From assembly GCA_029204225.1 (NCBI GenBank), contig CM055095.1:50104841-50168840 (forward strand): a stretch of DNA of 64,000 nucleotides, written 5' to 3'. Under the pieces are notes generated by a model, which saw only the letters and a program-made list of their open reading frames with translations, was not told the origin of the DNA and ran no database searches. The translations under genes were made by a program, and so were the position numbers. The DNA is from Diphasiastrum complanatum (Eukaryota; Streptophyta; Lycopodiopsida; Lycopodiales; Lycopodiaceae). Positions 37,726 to 49,519 of this stretch are shown one piece after another (positions within the stretch are counted from its first letter, which is position 1; the number at the start of each line of letters is the position of its first letter).

Positions 37726-38949
37726 GAGTAGACTAATCTTATTAGTACTCACAAAATAACCAAACTCAAGGGAAAGAAGATGAATCACAAGAGCAATGAT
37801 CTGAATTGAATTGATTATGAAGGATCGCGCCCATCTGCTCTTATAGAGATTGGACTTGCTTTAAGGCAAAAGCTATTTGCCTACAATACCGTTTGGTAAA
37901 AGCAAGTATGCTAATTACTAAGTCTCTAAAATAGCAATCTATGTTAGCATAATCATAAAATAGTGTTCTATACTATTCTAGCAAAATTGGTACTAACTTA
38001 GGTACCTGGCCAAACTTACACTTTGACTTACACTAAAAATAAAAATAGGTCTTCTAGCTCGCAGGCTGGCCTCTACAATTAATTAATTAACCATTAATTC
38101 TAACATCCTATTGCATGGTATGTCCATATGTTTAAAGGGAATAACATTCCAAGAACCTATGTGGCTCAAAACAATCAAACTTAGGCTCCCAAAATTTTAA
38201 AAAAAATTACAATCTCGACCAAGCAATTACTATCCTGTTATATATACATTGATAGATGCCTGAGCTTGAGACAAGCTTGAGATAACCTCCAACATTTATC
38301 TGATGTAGCAAAGCATCCATTGCCAAGTTGGGCATTTGCAAGGTTCGTGAGAGACCCTTGGTGAGAAAGGACCTTTACTAAGAACACGTCCACACTATAC
38401 TAGTTATAAGTTTACAAAAACTAAGCAATAGACAATAATCAAGAAACATAGAGAAGCAACAATTACAACAATTCTTCTTAGGAATGTCCGTTAAACATAC
38501 AAAAAGAAATGATTATAAAGTTTATAAAACTAACAATAACACACAAAAGCAACAAAACTTGACTGAATTATGTTGCGTAGCTCAATCATTTAGCTTGCAT
38601 TAATGAAAGAAGTTATAAGCAGGTAGCTTACCAGCCCATGGGACAGTTTTCTCCCTAAGTTCAAATCATCTTTGTTTTTACCTCGTGAAATTCCTCTGAA
38701 ATAGACAGGCAAAATAGGTAAGTTGTCAAAATATTAACCACTCAAACGACTAAAAAGCTTCAAAAATCTAGTATTGATTGTTACAAGATTTGAGATTGAT
38801 ATAGCATCCCAATTGTTTAGCAATTCTACTACAAATATGATGACAAAGATGGGGATATATTCCAATGCAATTTTAGCTTGACGTAAACTGATTCACGCAC
38901 GCAAAGGCGTTTGGTCTTAGTGGACGGTAATAAAATAGTCTCTTTACAC
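37726..38949. other. No gene seen
   Basis: AT-rich DNA without a recognisable frame or motif. Confidence 0.5.
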
Positions 38950-39190
38950 TCTCTCTCTCTCTCTCGCGGCTCTCGCAGCTGACAGGGCGCTGATCTAGCG
39001 CTGCTCGCGGCTGACAGAGCGCTGACCTGATGCTCCTCGCGGCTGACAGAGCGCGGATCTGGGAGGTGGTGCTCTGACAGGGCGTTGTTCTGACGCTGAC
39101 CTGGCAGCTGACCGGGGGCGATGCTGGCGTTGAAATGCTGACCTGGCGAACCCTTCCTGCGGACCTGCTGGCGCGGACAAATCCACCTGC
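38950..39190. repeat. GC-rich short repeats (CGCGGCTGACAGAGCGCTGA)
   Basis: The word GCTGACAG(A/G)GCGCTGA is repeated about three times, with further CTGACCTGG variants. Open frames over it in several phases are compositional. Confidence 0.7.
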
Positions 39191-39224
39191 TACCCTGCTG
39201 TTGTACGGCGCCCTGCGGATGGCC

Positions 39225-41060
39225 TGATGACTGCTGGCGCCCTGGCTGCCTGTTGATTCTGTTCCACGCTTTCTTCTCATCCAACGACTACATGATCTTG
39301 GCTTCTCTACTGACACAGTGCTAGCTGTGATGGCATTGTATGAGCAAGTTCTTGGATGTTTTCGGGGTGACACTGGCCTCTCAGAGCACATATGGAGTAC
39401 CATCGAGGTGAAACATGGTTGCTCCCTTCACCTACACTATTCGGACTATATATTGACAAGCTTGAGAGGATCATTGAGCAGAGCGGTGGTACAGGTTGCT
39501 GACTTGGGGATATTATGATTGCCATTCTCCTATATGCAGATGATATTGCTTTAGTCTCCTCGACTAGAGAGGGACTACAGAGACAGTTGGACAGTCTTCA
39601 TGGTTTCTGTACTAGATGGGGTTTGCGGGTCAACACTGAGAAGATCAAAATTATGGTCTTCAACACATCCAGGGCTTTCATGCAGCGACAGAAGCTTTTT
39701 CTAAATGGACAGCAGTTGGAGATTGTGTCATCCGTCCTATATTTGGTATGAGACATGCAGCTACAGCAAGATTTGGGAAGGGACATGCCTCCTTGGTCCA
39801 GCTTGAGCGTTTCTGCTTCCAAAGATCTGTTCGGGATGCCCCAATAAGTGTCGGCAATTTGAGACTTTTGTCTCCCCTACTGCACTGTATGCCGCAGAGA
39901 CATGGTGCCCAAGACTCACCTCTGCTGATTGGGCCAGTATCTCACGCCTCCAGGCCCTTATGTTATCACTGATTATACGGGCTAAGCCCTCTCTCCCGCA
40001 CCAGATTCTCCTAGCAGAGTGTGCAGTTCCACCTTTACAACTTGATGCCATTTCCATCTCATCACATATATACAACGCCTTCGGCTGCTTCCCACTGATG
40101 CGCAGAGATATCCACAGGTGGCACTCATATCATCTCAACACCTCCACTCTAGGTTATCACTTATCATGGTTCTCACAGGCAGCACGTCTATTGGATACAT
40201 TTGACATATCTACCACAGACCTCCCAACGGGTACACATGATTATATCAGACGAATCCTCTACAGAGCATACCTTCGCCGCACATGGCAGGGCCACTTAGG
40301 AGTTAAACCCGACTATTACAGGACTCATTTCTTGGAGATGGATGTCGTGGGGATCCCAGTTCGACCACGATATTTAGATTCTGGACTATCCCATGGGCTG
40401 AGATTCACATTGGGTCAGCTACGTGTCTCATCACATCAGTTTGAGATTGAGATTGGACGTTTTCATGGTATCCCACGTGAGGAGCAAATTTGCCAATTAT
40501 GCTCACTGTCTGAGGTGGAGTAAGAGGAGCACTTTTTGTTCGGATGCCCAGTCTAATACGAGATCAGAGGGAGATACCATTGCCTGTTCAGAGAAACTCC
40601 TGTCATACTGCGGTCCCTTATAGCATATGATGACCCGAGATGTGTTGCACTTATGATCAGAGAGCCCGCTGGAGATCACGGATGGATGATGATAGTGGCG
40701 ACGACAGTGACTCTCTATTACACAGAGACCCGAGACGACGTACTACTCATGTTGCCCGTAGAGCCACTATTCAGAGACGACCTTCTTGGCGACGTCAGCA
40801 GCATCGATCGAGACCACCTTCAAGCGTTATACCCATCACATCTTTCTTCCATAGCAGCGATACCTGATGGCACAAGGTTATACTATTATCTTATTGGCAG
40901 TATTAGATCTTTGCTTTCTAGACCTACTTCATGTTCGTACTATAGTATATTGGCATTTCATTTCCTTTCTGTTACAGAGACGTTTCACACGCTCCTACTA
41001 TACCACACGCTTGACACTTTTTCGTCTTATATGCCTATTGGCATGGAAAATACATTAATA
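39225..41060 (+). mobile_element. LINE 3' half: reverse transcriptase YADD block to zinc-finger C-terminus
   Basis: The plus strand starts within RT (QRLHDLGFSTDTVLAVMALY), continues past broken frames to MIAILLYADDIALVSSTREG and RWGLRVNTEKIKIMVFN (39515-39751), then ISRLQALMLSLIIRA-type sequence and a long open piece (39960-40523) with RRTWQGHLGVKPDYY and a Cys/His word ICQLCSLSEVE...EHFLFGCP near 40480-40550. The YADD box is the RT catalytic centre, and the C..C....H....C finger is usual at non-LTR C-termini. At least four frameshifts break it. The 3' end may be near 41110, where TCACAC short repeats begin. It carries the part that the 32.4-33.4 kb LINE lacks. Confidence 0.85.
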
Positions 41061-42587
41061 AAATCTTTTTTTCTTTCTTTTTATCTCACACTCACACTCA
41101 CACTCACACAACTCACATTATCACTACTTCTCATCCCAAAACTCTAAAAACCCTCAAAAAACCCTAGAAATTTGAGAAACCCGCACTCTCTCTCGATGGC
41201 GCTCCTCTCTTTCTCTCTTCCTCTCTCTTGCAATGCATAGCAAGATTTTATACCTTGTCTTTCTCTCTCTAGAAATTTATCTTTCTAGAAGTTTCTAAAA
41301 GCCGGTGTTCTCTCTAAAATCAACGTGTGAGATTTTTAAACCCACTTCAACTGCCCTTCAAATTCATTTTAGAGTCGTGAACCAATAAGAAACTCCAAAA
41401 CCCGTTTTCTCTATCATTGGGGACATTCTTCTTTCTCTCTCTTTCACACACACAGGTGGAGCGCAGTGCCACTCCAGGGCAAAGTCACTTCTTTTTTGAG
41501 AATTTTCTTGTGCAGGAAGGCGAGATTAAATATTGTTGTTGGCAGCGACCTTTTCAAGGTGTTTGATTGCTGAAGATTCCTTGCAAGAAGCCGGATTCCC
41601 ATCAGGAGGCAGCATTCTTTTGGCACTACATAGAAATCATTGAGAACGTGTTGCAGGAGGCAGATTCTACAGACCTGCTAATGGGTACGAAAACAACGAG
41701 GGAGCCCTCGCTCCGCCTCGCCTCCACCCTTCGCCGCAGAGCGCCTGATCGTTGCAGCCGCCGCCACTGCGGTGCAGCAGCTCCACGCTGTTGCTACACT
41801 GCTCGTATCAACAGCATTATGTTGATGCCATGCGACAGTCCTCTCTTGGTAGATGTACTCCTACCCCTTACCCTGCCTCAAATCCTGCTCTTGCTCCTGA
41901 AGCATTTACAACACCTGCAGCCGCCCTCCTTCCAACACCTAGCATCGATTTCTACAGTCCAACGAACTTTATGGAGTAGTACACTCCCACTTGGCATTTC
42001 ATGACGTTGCTCGGTGTCGAACTTATATATGTGAAAGGAGAGATTACGCTACTCCACAAAGGTGACAACGCTCCTAGACGAAAGAACAAAAATGACCTGT
42101 AAGATATCCGAACATGAAGCAGAATTAAATAGCACAAAGAAGATGCAGATTCTTGCTCCTACTATTTCGGAGGAGAAGCCGAGAGAACAAAAAACACATA
42201 TTGTGAGGGTAAGGGGCATTCCCGATAGTGTTGATACCCTTTAAGAAGGCTGAAGCCAATCCATTTTCCGAAAACACACTTAGTCACCATAGTAATGGCT
42301 CGGAGACAGCATGGCGTACGAAAAAAGATAATGTCATTCACTCTAAATCTCTTAGAGAAAGGAGGTCAGTTTTAAGGTTAAAAGCAAAGCTTAATGGAAT
42401 CATAATTTTTAGGTGATGATCCTACTTTCATGCAAGTATAAGAACGCGGGCAGGCATTTCGAGATGCTAAACTTTCAAGCAGGACAGTCATTTAACGAGA
42501 TGGACAAGTTGGATATTTGGATGGGAAATCATTCAACACCGAGAAATTTTGTGAGCAACTCGGGGACCCACCCATGTTCACTGAGAT
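41061..42587 (+). other. Between LINE pieces; no clear gene
   Basis: CT-rich DNA at 41.1-41.45 kb, then frames of no recognised family. Around 42062-42244 a lysine/glutamate-rich frame (KISEHEAELNSTKKM, THIVRVRGIPDS) could be a LINE ORF1 remnant, as it lies directly upstream of the EEP piece, but this is weak. Confidence 0.35.
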
Positions 42588-43450
42588 TTGGACGATGGAA
42601 CTATAATGAACTCTTCTGCTTCTATTGGGGACTTGCCAGATTTTGTGACTAGTGGTTATATTCTCTTCTTTACTGAGACTCCTGAGAGCTCTGACCGTGG
42701 ATTACCATCTTTTTCCAATTTCAGATGTGAATCGGTTTTCAGATCTGAGACTAGATTGGCTTGTTGTCGTGGCTCGGGTAGGTGGCTTGTTTATAGAGGG
42801 ATTCTATGCATCAAATTGTTGAGGTTGTCTCCAAGGGTTGATCAGGCGAGATACATAATTCACAGGACCGAGGATTGGCTTGGATATAGATATTTATATT
42901 GCTGCCTGTTACTCTCCTCCAGGCACTTCGGCATTTTTTGAGAATACTGGCTCTCCCTACATGGATTTAGCAATGGATATCATTCGCTATGCAGAGAGAG
43001 GTCATATTCTCCTAATGAATGATTTTAATGCCAAGACAGGATCGAGGCAGTCAATTTTCCATAACAGTAGATCGGGATCCTTTTCGTATCAAAGCTGTGG
43101 CAAGCGACGATTTGGGTATCACTAGACTTTCAGCTGATAGAGATGGACCAGTTACTCCCTATGGTGAGCACACGAGTTGGCCATTTTCAATGGCTTCTTT
43201 AGGTGATTTCGCTTGCCACCCTCATAGTGGCGGACATAGCGTGGTTGAATATCTCATGGGCTCACCTCTGGATCACATCATTCACCATCAACTAAACCAC
43301 GCTCTCATATCACTCCTTTCTGACTATCCATGTAGGTACCATTCCCTCTTGCACTTCACCATCTCTTCCTCCCTTACCTTGCGCACCACATTATGTCTTC
43401 AGCCCCTCATTTGTCCCTCTTTACTCTTTGTTAGCTCATTTCCCCTTTGA
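42588..43450 (+). mobile_element. LINE endonuclease (EEP) fragment
   Basis: The plus strand reads in shifting frames: SGYILFFTETPESSDRGL, then YIAACYSPPGTSAFFENTGS, MDIIRYAERGHILLMNDFNA, then SADRDGPVTPYGEH and DFACHPHSGGHSVVEYLMGS. It is clearly the same family as the minus-strand EEP at 32.7-33.3 kb (compare HSGGHSVV(D/E)YLMGSP). NDFNA is the endonuclease active-site N-D pair. Reverse transcriptase does not follow. Confidence 0.85.
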
Positions 43451-43919
43451 GGAGGACTTGGACTCCTGGTCTAGTTTTCTTGCTAAGACCCTACATATTG
43501 CAATGTCCTTTCCATCTAAAGCCCATTCAGGTACCAACCGCTCAACTCACCCCTGATATGATAATGAATGTCATCATCTTTATTCTCCCTCGAGTTCACC
43601 ATCCAACCTAGGATAAGTATCATATGTATATTGGATGTCCACTGCCTACAACTGATGCTCGTTGACTATTACCATGCACACTACCCTATTATGTTCTTTC
43701 TTTACATGAGCGATGAGTACAAATGGAAAATATGCTACAATTTGCAAATTTACCGCCTTGTCGCTATGAAGATCCTGACACCAGAGCTTGAGCTCAAACT
43801 AGCAAATATAATCCTTGAGATTTAACTCACTATGCACAGGGAACTTATCAGCATAAGAAAGCGAGTTTGACAAATTAGGAAGACTGGAATCTGGATAAGG
43901 TAGATTGTGCTTATCGTAC

Positions 43920-46473
43920 TCACTTTTCTTCTTGATTGTTGCTTCCGTGATTATCTTCGCTTAGCTTAGGTTCCTGCTTTGAATTTCCTTTCTCCATCAC
44001 CTCAAATATCTGGTGGTTTACCTTCTCAGGTGCAACTGAAAATACATTCAAGTTCTCTGCCGCAAAGCTTGGGCCATCCAGATTCCCATTTTGAGATGAC
44101 AGCTTCACATCTAAGTCATCTTTTGTCTCAAAGATTCTGCCTTGATTATAAGTAGGCATCACGACTCCTTTCGAAGATTCCAATGTTTCAGCCTGCACAT
44201 TTACATATGCTTCTGATTCAATACCACTAACCTGCTTGTCACCAAAAATCCTCTTGGTTATAACCTGCAAGAAAGCATTCAATAATTTGGTTAGCGCAAT
44301 CTTCCTCACTTTACATAAGAGGTGTGACTAAGAGCTGAAGTGAAAACTGAAAAACAAATTCTTAGAGAGACATAAGCCGACGATTTTGACTACAAACACT
44401 GTTTCGTGTCAACACTTACAGCCACATGATTTTTCCTATGTCTCTTAGCTGGACGCCCTCGCTTCCTTTTCCCTTCATACGTATTACAGTGAGTTGGCAA
44501 AGCTTGCAGACCATTGCAAGGCACATCTGAATAATGCCTAGCTGCACAGGTTAAGCACGCATTTTCTTATGTCAGTGACAGAAAAAAAAAACCAAGAAAA
44601 AAGCCGAGGACCACCTTCATCCCTTTGAACTTGAAAAATAAGTTAAAAAGCTACAACTTAAAGATAATGGCTTTTGCTTCTTAAAAGGTATCAATCACAT
44701 GGATACACCAGAAGAGTTAAGCTCCACAATGCCTGAGGGAAGATTTGATAATGATTTTCGTAACAATGTCGTCCCTGGAAATGCCACAATACTCGAGTTA
44801 ACAAACTCGAGCCGTTCCGACGAGACCATTGATTGAAAACCAAATGCATTTGTCCATGTTTCTAGCAGCTCAGGAACTGCTGGTAGGACCAGAATCTCAA
44901 CCTTTAAATTTTGTAGCATCTGCAATGGACAGAGAGTGCTATTGAAATGACACGCCATCTTTAAAATATTCACAAATGTGGATATATTATGCATTAGCTA
45001 AGACTTTTTCATGATGTGCCAGTCCCTCACATGCACAAATCCTTTGGCCACCTACTTTTGATTATGGCAAACTTGGTTGGAGCTTTGCTATATCACCCAC
45101 ATTTCATTGAAGACCTAGTGATGTTGGAAGGCCCCTACAATCTTTCCATCAAGATTTCTTGTCATTGAACTTGGATAAACAGTTCACACCTTTTCCAATG
45201 CATTCATAAGTCGACGACACATCCCTTGCCTACGATATTGAAATCGTGTTCCAATCAAGGGCATCTCTGCTAGCCGTGCACCATGCACTCTGCAATCCAT
45301 GATCATCCAGGATATGAACAGGTAGTGCTAAATAACAGAATAAGCATTAAAATAGAAACAAATTGCAGCTACGTCACTCCTTATAATGAGAAAGGATTTC
45401 AACCTATCCACTCTTAACTCGTGATAATGACTATGAGCTGATACACATGCTTACCGGATAGAAGCGACAGAAATAAGCTCATCTCCTCTTTCTAAAATTA
45501 GAGTGTAGAAGCGTCCAAAGTTCAACCGTTTCAGCTCTGATCTGATCAATTTGGCAAAACTGTCCTTTGAGAAATAGAAAAAAAGTGCAGATGCTCCTAA
45601 CAAAGAAAACAAGAATAAATTCGGGTATTTCATAAAGTGAGACTTTAAGCTCGGTTACCAACTTCAATGTACAATTCTACATCCTTAGAGGTGGCCTATA
45701 TAGGTGAACCCTCTCACCCTCTGTTGTACAGTATGTGTGAAATCATTTCAATCTGGGTTCGAGGATCAATCATGGGGCGAAAGCATTCCTGCATAACACT
45801 AAGAGCAAGAGCAAGTTTGCTATTATGCTCAGCGATAACTTCTAAGCTGTTTTCTGTGGTAGACAGTCGATCGTCTTCCACCGACCGTAACAATGTCCAC
45901 GAAAAGCCATCTTCAAGAGCATTTGTGATCCCAACAAGTCCTCGAAGTCCTTCAAAAATCTAGGTAAGAAAGAAGAAACGTCCTTATTTTTAAAAACATC
46001 AAAAAAAGTGCAGACTATCTTTGACTACAACTATCCACCTCTAGTTTTGCTCAACCACATCATACTTCTTTTCTTCAAGTGCAAAATCACTCCTCGAGGC
46101 ATGAAAACTTAAATATGTCAAGATATGAAGTACAGGTTGAACAAACCTTGTCACAGGCATTCCCACAGAACCAAATGTTTTCAGGGCACTTGTCCATCTT
46201 TGGCATGCCTCTAGCATTCAAACACGTCACATGGTCTGCCATACAGAATTAACTGACATTATTAACAAAAAACTGACTCAAATGAGTGCATAGGCCAAAC
46301 AAGAAGGCATTTGATAATCATTCTTCAAGCCTATTAAACAACTCACATTCATGCGCACATTGATCGCAGTAAAGAACAGACATTTCATCGAACGAGTCTC
46401 TGTTAGTAAATTGACTGCCCCCACACACCGCACATCGACAGTGTGGGCAGTACCAATCACCTTCTGGCACATT
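43920..46473 (-). CDS. 3' exon cluster: PHD second half, GNAT domain, AT-hook tail
   Basis: Exon 2 starts after TTTCTTGTGCAG with [20 protein letters not shown], in phase with the CVQVE end of exon 1 and completing the PHD finger. Exons 2-3 join across [20 protein letters not shown] and give [12 protein letters not shown]. Exon 4 is [10 protein letters not shown] to [18 protein letters not shown]. Exon 5 gives [20 protein letters not shown]. Exon 6 gives [20 protein letters not shown], with RRQG.CR the acetyl-CoA-binding turn of GNAT enzymes. Exon 7 has [13 protein letters not shown]. Exon 8 carries an AT-hook ([10 protein letters not shown]). Exon 9 is acidic, ends NNQEEK and has its stop at 43920-43922. 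The extra exons 8-9 lie beyond the point where I expect shorter family members to end. Confidence 0.92.
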
Positions 46474-49400
46474 CTGCACAAGAAAGTAATAAGAGTGCCT
46501 TGTGGCTACATTGTCAACTGAAAACATGGTAGCATTCTCGTAGCCATTTTCTATAAGAGGTAATAAAAGGCCAAAGTTACACACCACTTCCAGATTTAGT
46601 GTGCATGGATTGTTCAGCAAAAAATCAAAGCCACTAAGTTGTTACACTTAATACAAAAGCTATACGTCAATATGTACAAGTTAAAAAAATCAAAGTAACA
46701 TGTATGGAAATAGAAATTCAAACTAAATCCATAAATGAAGCAGATTTCAGAAGGTTTAAGAAAAAGCCTCACAACAATCCATCAAAATCTTAGATCAGGC
46801 CACTATTTTCGATATTAAATCTGAAAAACTAGGGGAACATGACAAAAGACACATGCATCACCATGGAGTTCATGCAAATTTCTTGAATTGTCAGATTTAT
46901 CATGGAGAGCATGGACTATATGCTATGGCATCCCTACTCACATCATCAGCACATGAGTAGGTTCATGCCACATGCATATAGCTCCACATTTATAATGGAT
47001 GCAAGCTCGAACTAAAACACAAAGACAAGTCCAACTCAATGCTAGGTTAAAAGAATCGATCTTTGCAGAATTATATAATTGATCTCCATGAAACCTAAAA
47101 CACTATCGATACCATAGGCTCTGCAATTATCAAAAACCTTAAATTTCTCTGTAGACATTAAGAGCAGTTCTACCCCAAGACTAGTAACTACCACAAACGA
47201 CACTTTCTAATCAGGCTTCATGAAGCACAAAGCTTCACAACTAGAGTATGAAACCTGGCACAAGTTCTGTCATATGTGGAAAAAGAGATAATGATTACAG
47301 GAAATCAAGCAGTTTACATGCTATCTTTTAATATCAAGAAAGCTATACTGATTGATTCTTCGATTCTTGTTCTAAGAACCACTAGCTTCTTGCAGAGGGA
47401 AGTGCTACAAGTTCATTGTTGCCTACCATGCAAACACATTAAGATTCCATGCATACATTCCAAAATTTACATCAGCCACTTTTTAATGTCTGGATTCGTG
47501 ACACAACAATGATTATGCACATGCATGCTCTGTAAGGTAGATTTATATAAGCACATGGCTTATATGCAGCTTTAGTATTACATATGCACACATACACCTA
47601 AATGTACATACACATGTGCATCCACACACATAGACATACATGTACCCATATACACACATCCCCATATACACACATACACACACATCCCCATATACTACAC
47701 ACATACACATACAAATACGAACACATATAGATATACACACATACACATACACCCTCAAACATACATACATCCACACACATATACACATATATACATACAC
47801 ATACACATACACATACACATATACATACATACATACACACTCTCACACATACATATGCACACACTCACAAATACATACATCCACAAAGACACATACACAT
47901 ACATATACACATACATACACATTCACATTAACACATGCATACATCCATATACACATACAAAAACATGCACATACTCAGACACTAACACATACATACATCC
48001 ACACATACACAAACATGCACACATATACATACACATGCATACACATACACATACATATACATAAATATACACATACACAAATAAACATGCACATACACAT
48101 ATATACACATACACATACAAACACACACATCCACAGAGACATACACATACACATACACATATATACACATAAACATACAAACACACATCCATACACATAT
48201 ATGCATACATATACGTGCAAACATACACACACACATACACATACACACATACACATTCATATACACACATACATATATACACAGTCACACATGCATACAT
48301 CCACATATATACACATACACACATTAACACACATACACATGCATGCAAACATACATACACATACACACATTAACACACACATACACATGCATGCAAACAT
48401 ACACACATACACATGTATATATATACAAACATATACACATACATACACACATATACACATATATACATACCATAGATGCACCGCGATTCTGAATCGCGAT
48501 CAGAATCGCGATCAGAAATGCGTTTCGGGATTTTCCCAAAATCGCGCAGAATCGTTTTTTTTTTTTGGGAAATTTTTTTAGGCAATATGGGTATCAGATG
48601 AAAGCTCTGATTGAGAGCATTATGACTGTGTAGTTTGCCGACTGTTTCGGGTGCAAAACACCAAAAAGTGTGTTTTCACTCAGGGAAATGGAAGGCCAAA
48701 TCATGAAGAGGCCTTACCGTCGGGGCGGGGTCTACCGGCAGCCGCCGGACCCCGCCGTTGGGGGGCTACCGCCCCCCAAACCCCCTGTTTCCCGGGGGAG
48801 TACCGCCCCCCGAACCCCCTAGAGCTTCCTGCTATATAGACACTGTAGATAAAAATGCTACCGCCCCCCCATAGATAAAAATGGGGTCCAAATGCACGCC
48901 GAGAAGGGCCCAATATTTATGCCCCCAACTTTATGCACATTGCACTCACATCTCCAGTGAAACGATTGCAAAAGTGATCATCATCCATACAGTTGATAGC
49001 CCAAACTGTAGGATTAACATTTATTGAAAACCACAGCAAATGACAACCAGATAGCTACTGAAAATAAGATTTGTGCCTCATCTACTGCACTTCTGAGAGG
49101 CAAAACGCTGGTTTGAACATTGATCCCCTAAAAAAATTTCAGCCACAAGCTATTTTTCCAAAAAAAAAATTTTTTTTTTTTTTGCAATTTTGGGTTCAAA
49201 ATCGCGATTCACGAATCGCGGACCCAGCGAATCGCGATTCGGTGCATCTATGATACATACACATGCAGATACACACTCATATACATAGACACACATACAT
49301 AATATACGTACATACACATACAAATACATACACACAAACTTACACATACATGCTTATACATACACATACACACGTATACATACACACACATAAAAACATA

Positions 49401-49474
49401 CACATAATATACATACATACATACACACTCTCACACATGCATACACACATTCACAAACATACATGTGCGTGCGT

Positions 49475-49519
<45 letters not shown>

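Noticed and set aside
38829-39403. Minus-strand frames of 151-176 codons rich in Ser/Arg/Gln
   Set aside because: Several overlapping frames are all open because of GC-rich short repeats, and the right part overlaps LINE sequence on the plus strand.
41567-42004. 145-codon frame with Arg/Cys-rich middle
   Set aside because: No domain, biased composition, and a second frame open across the same DNA.
47640-48581. 313-codon Thr/His/Tyr frame
   Set aside because: A CATACA microsatellite without stops in that frame; it ends inside the MITE and has no start context or domain.
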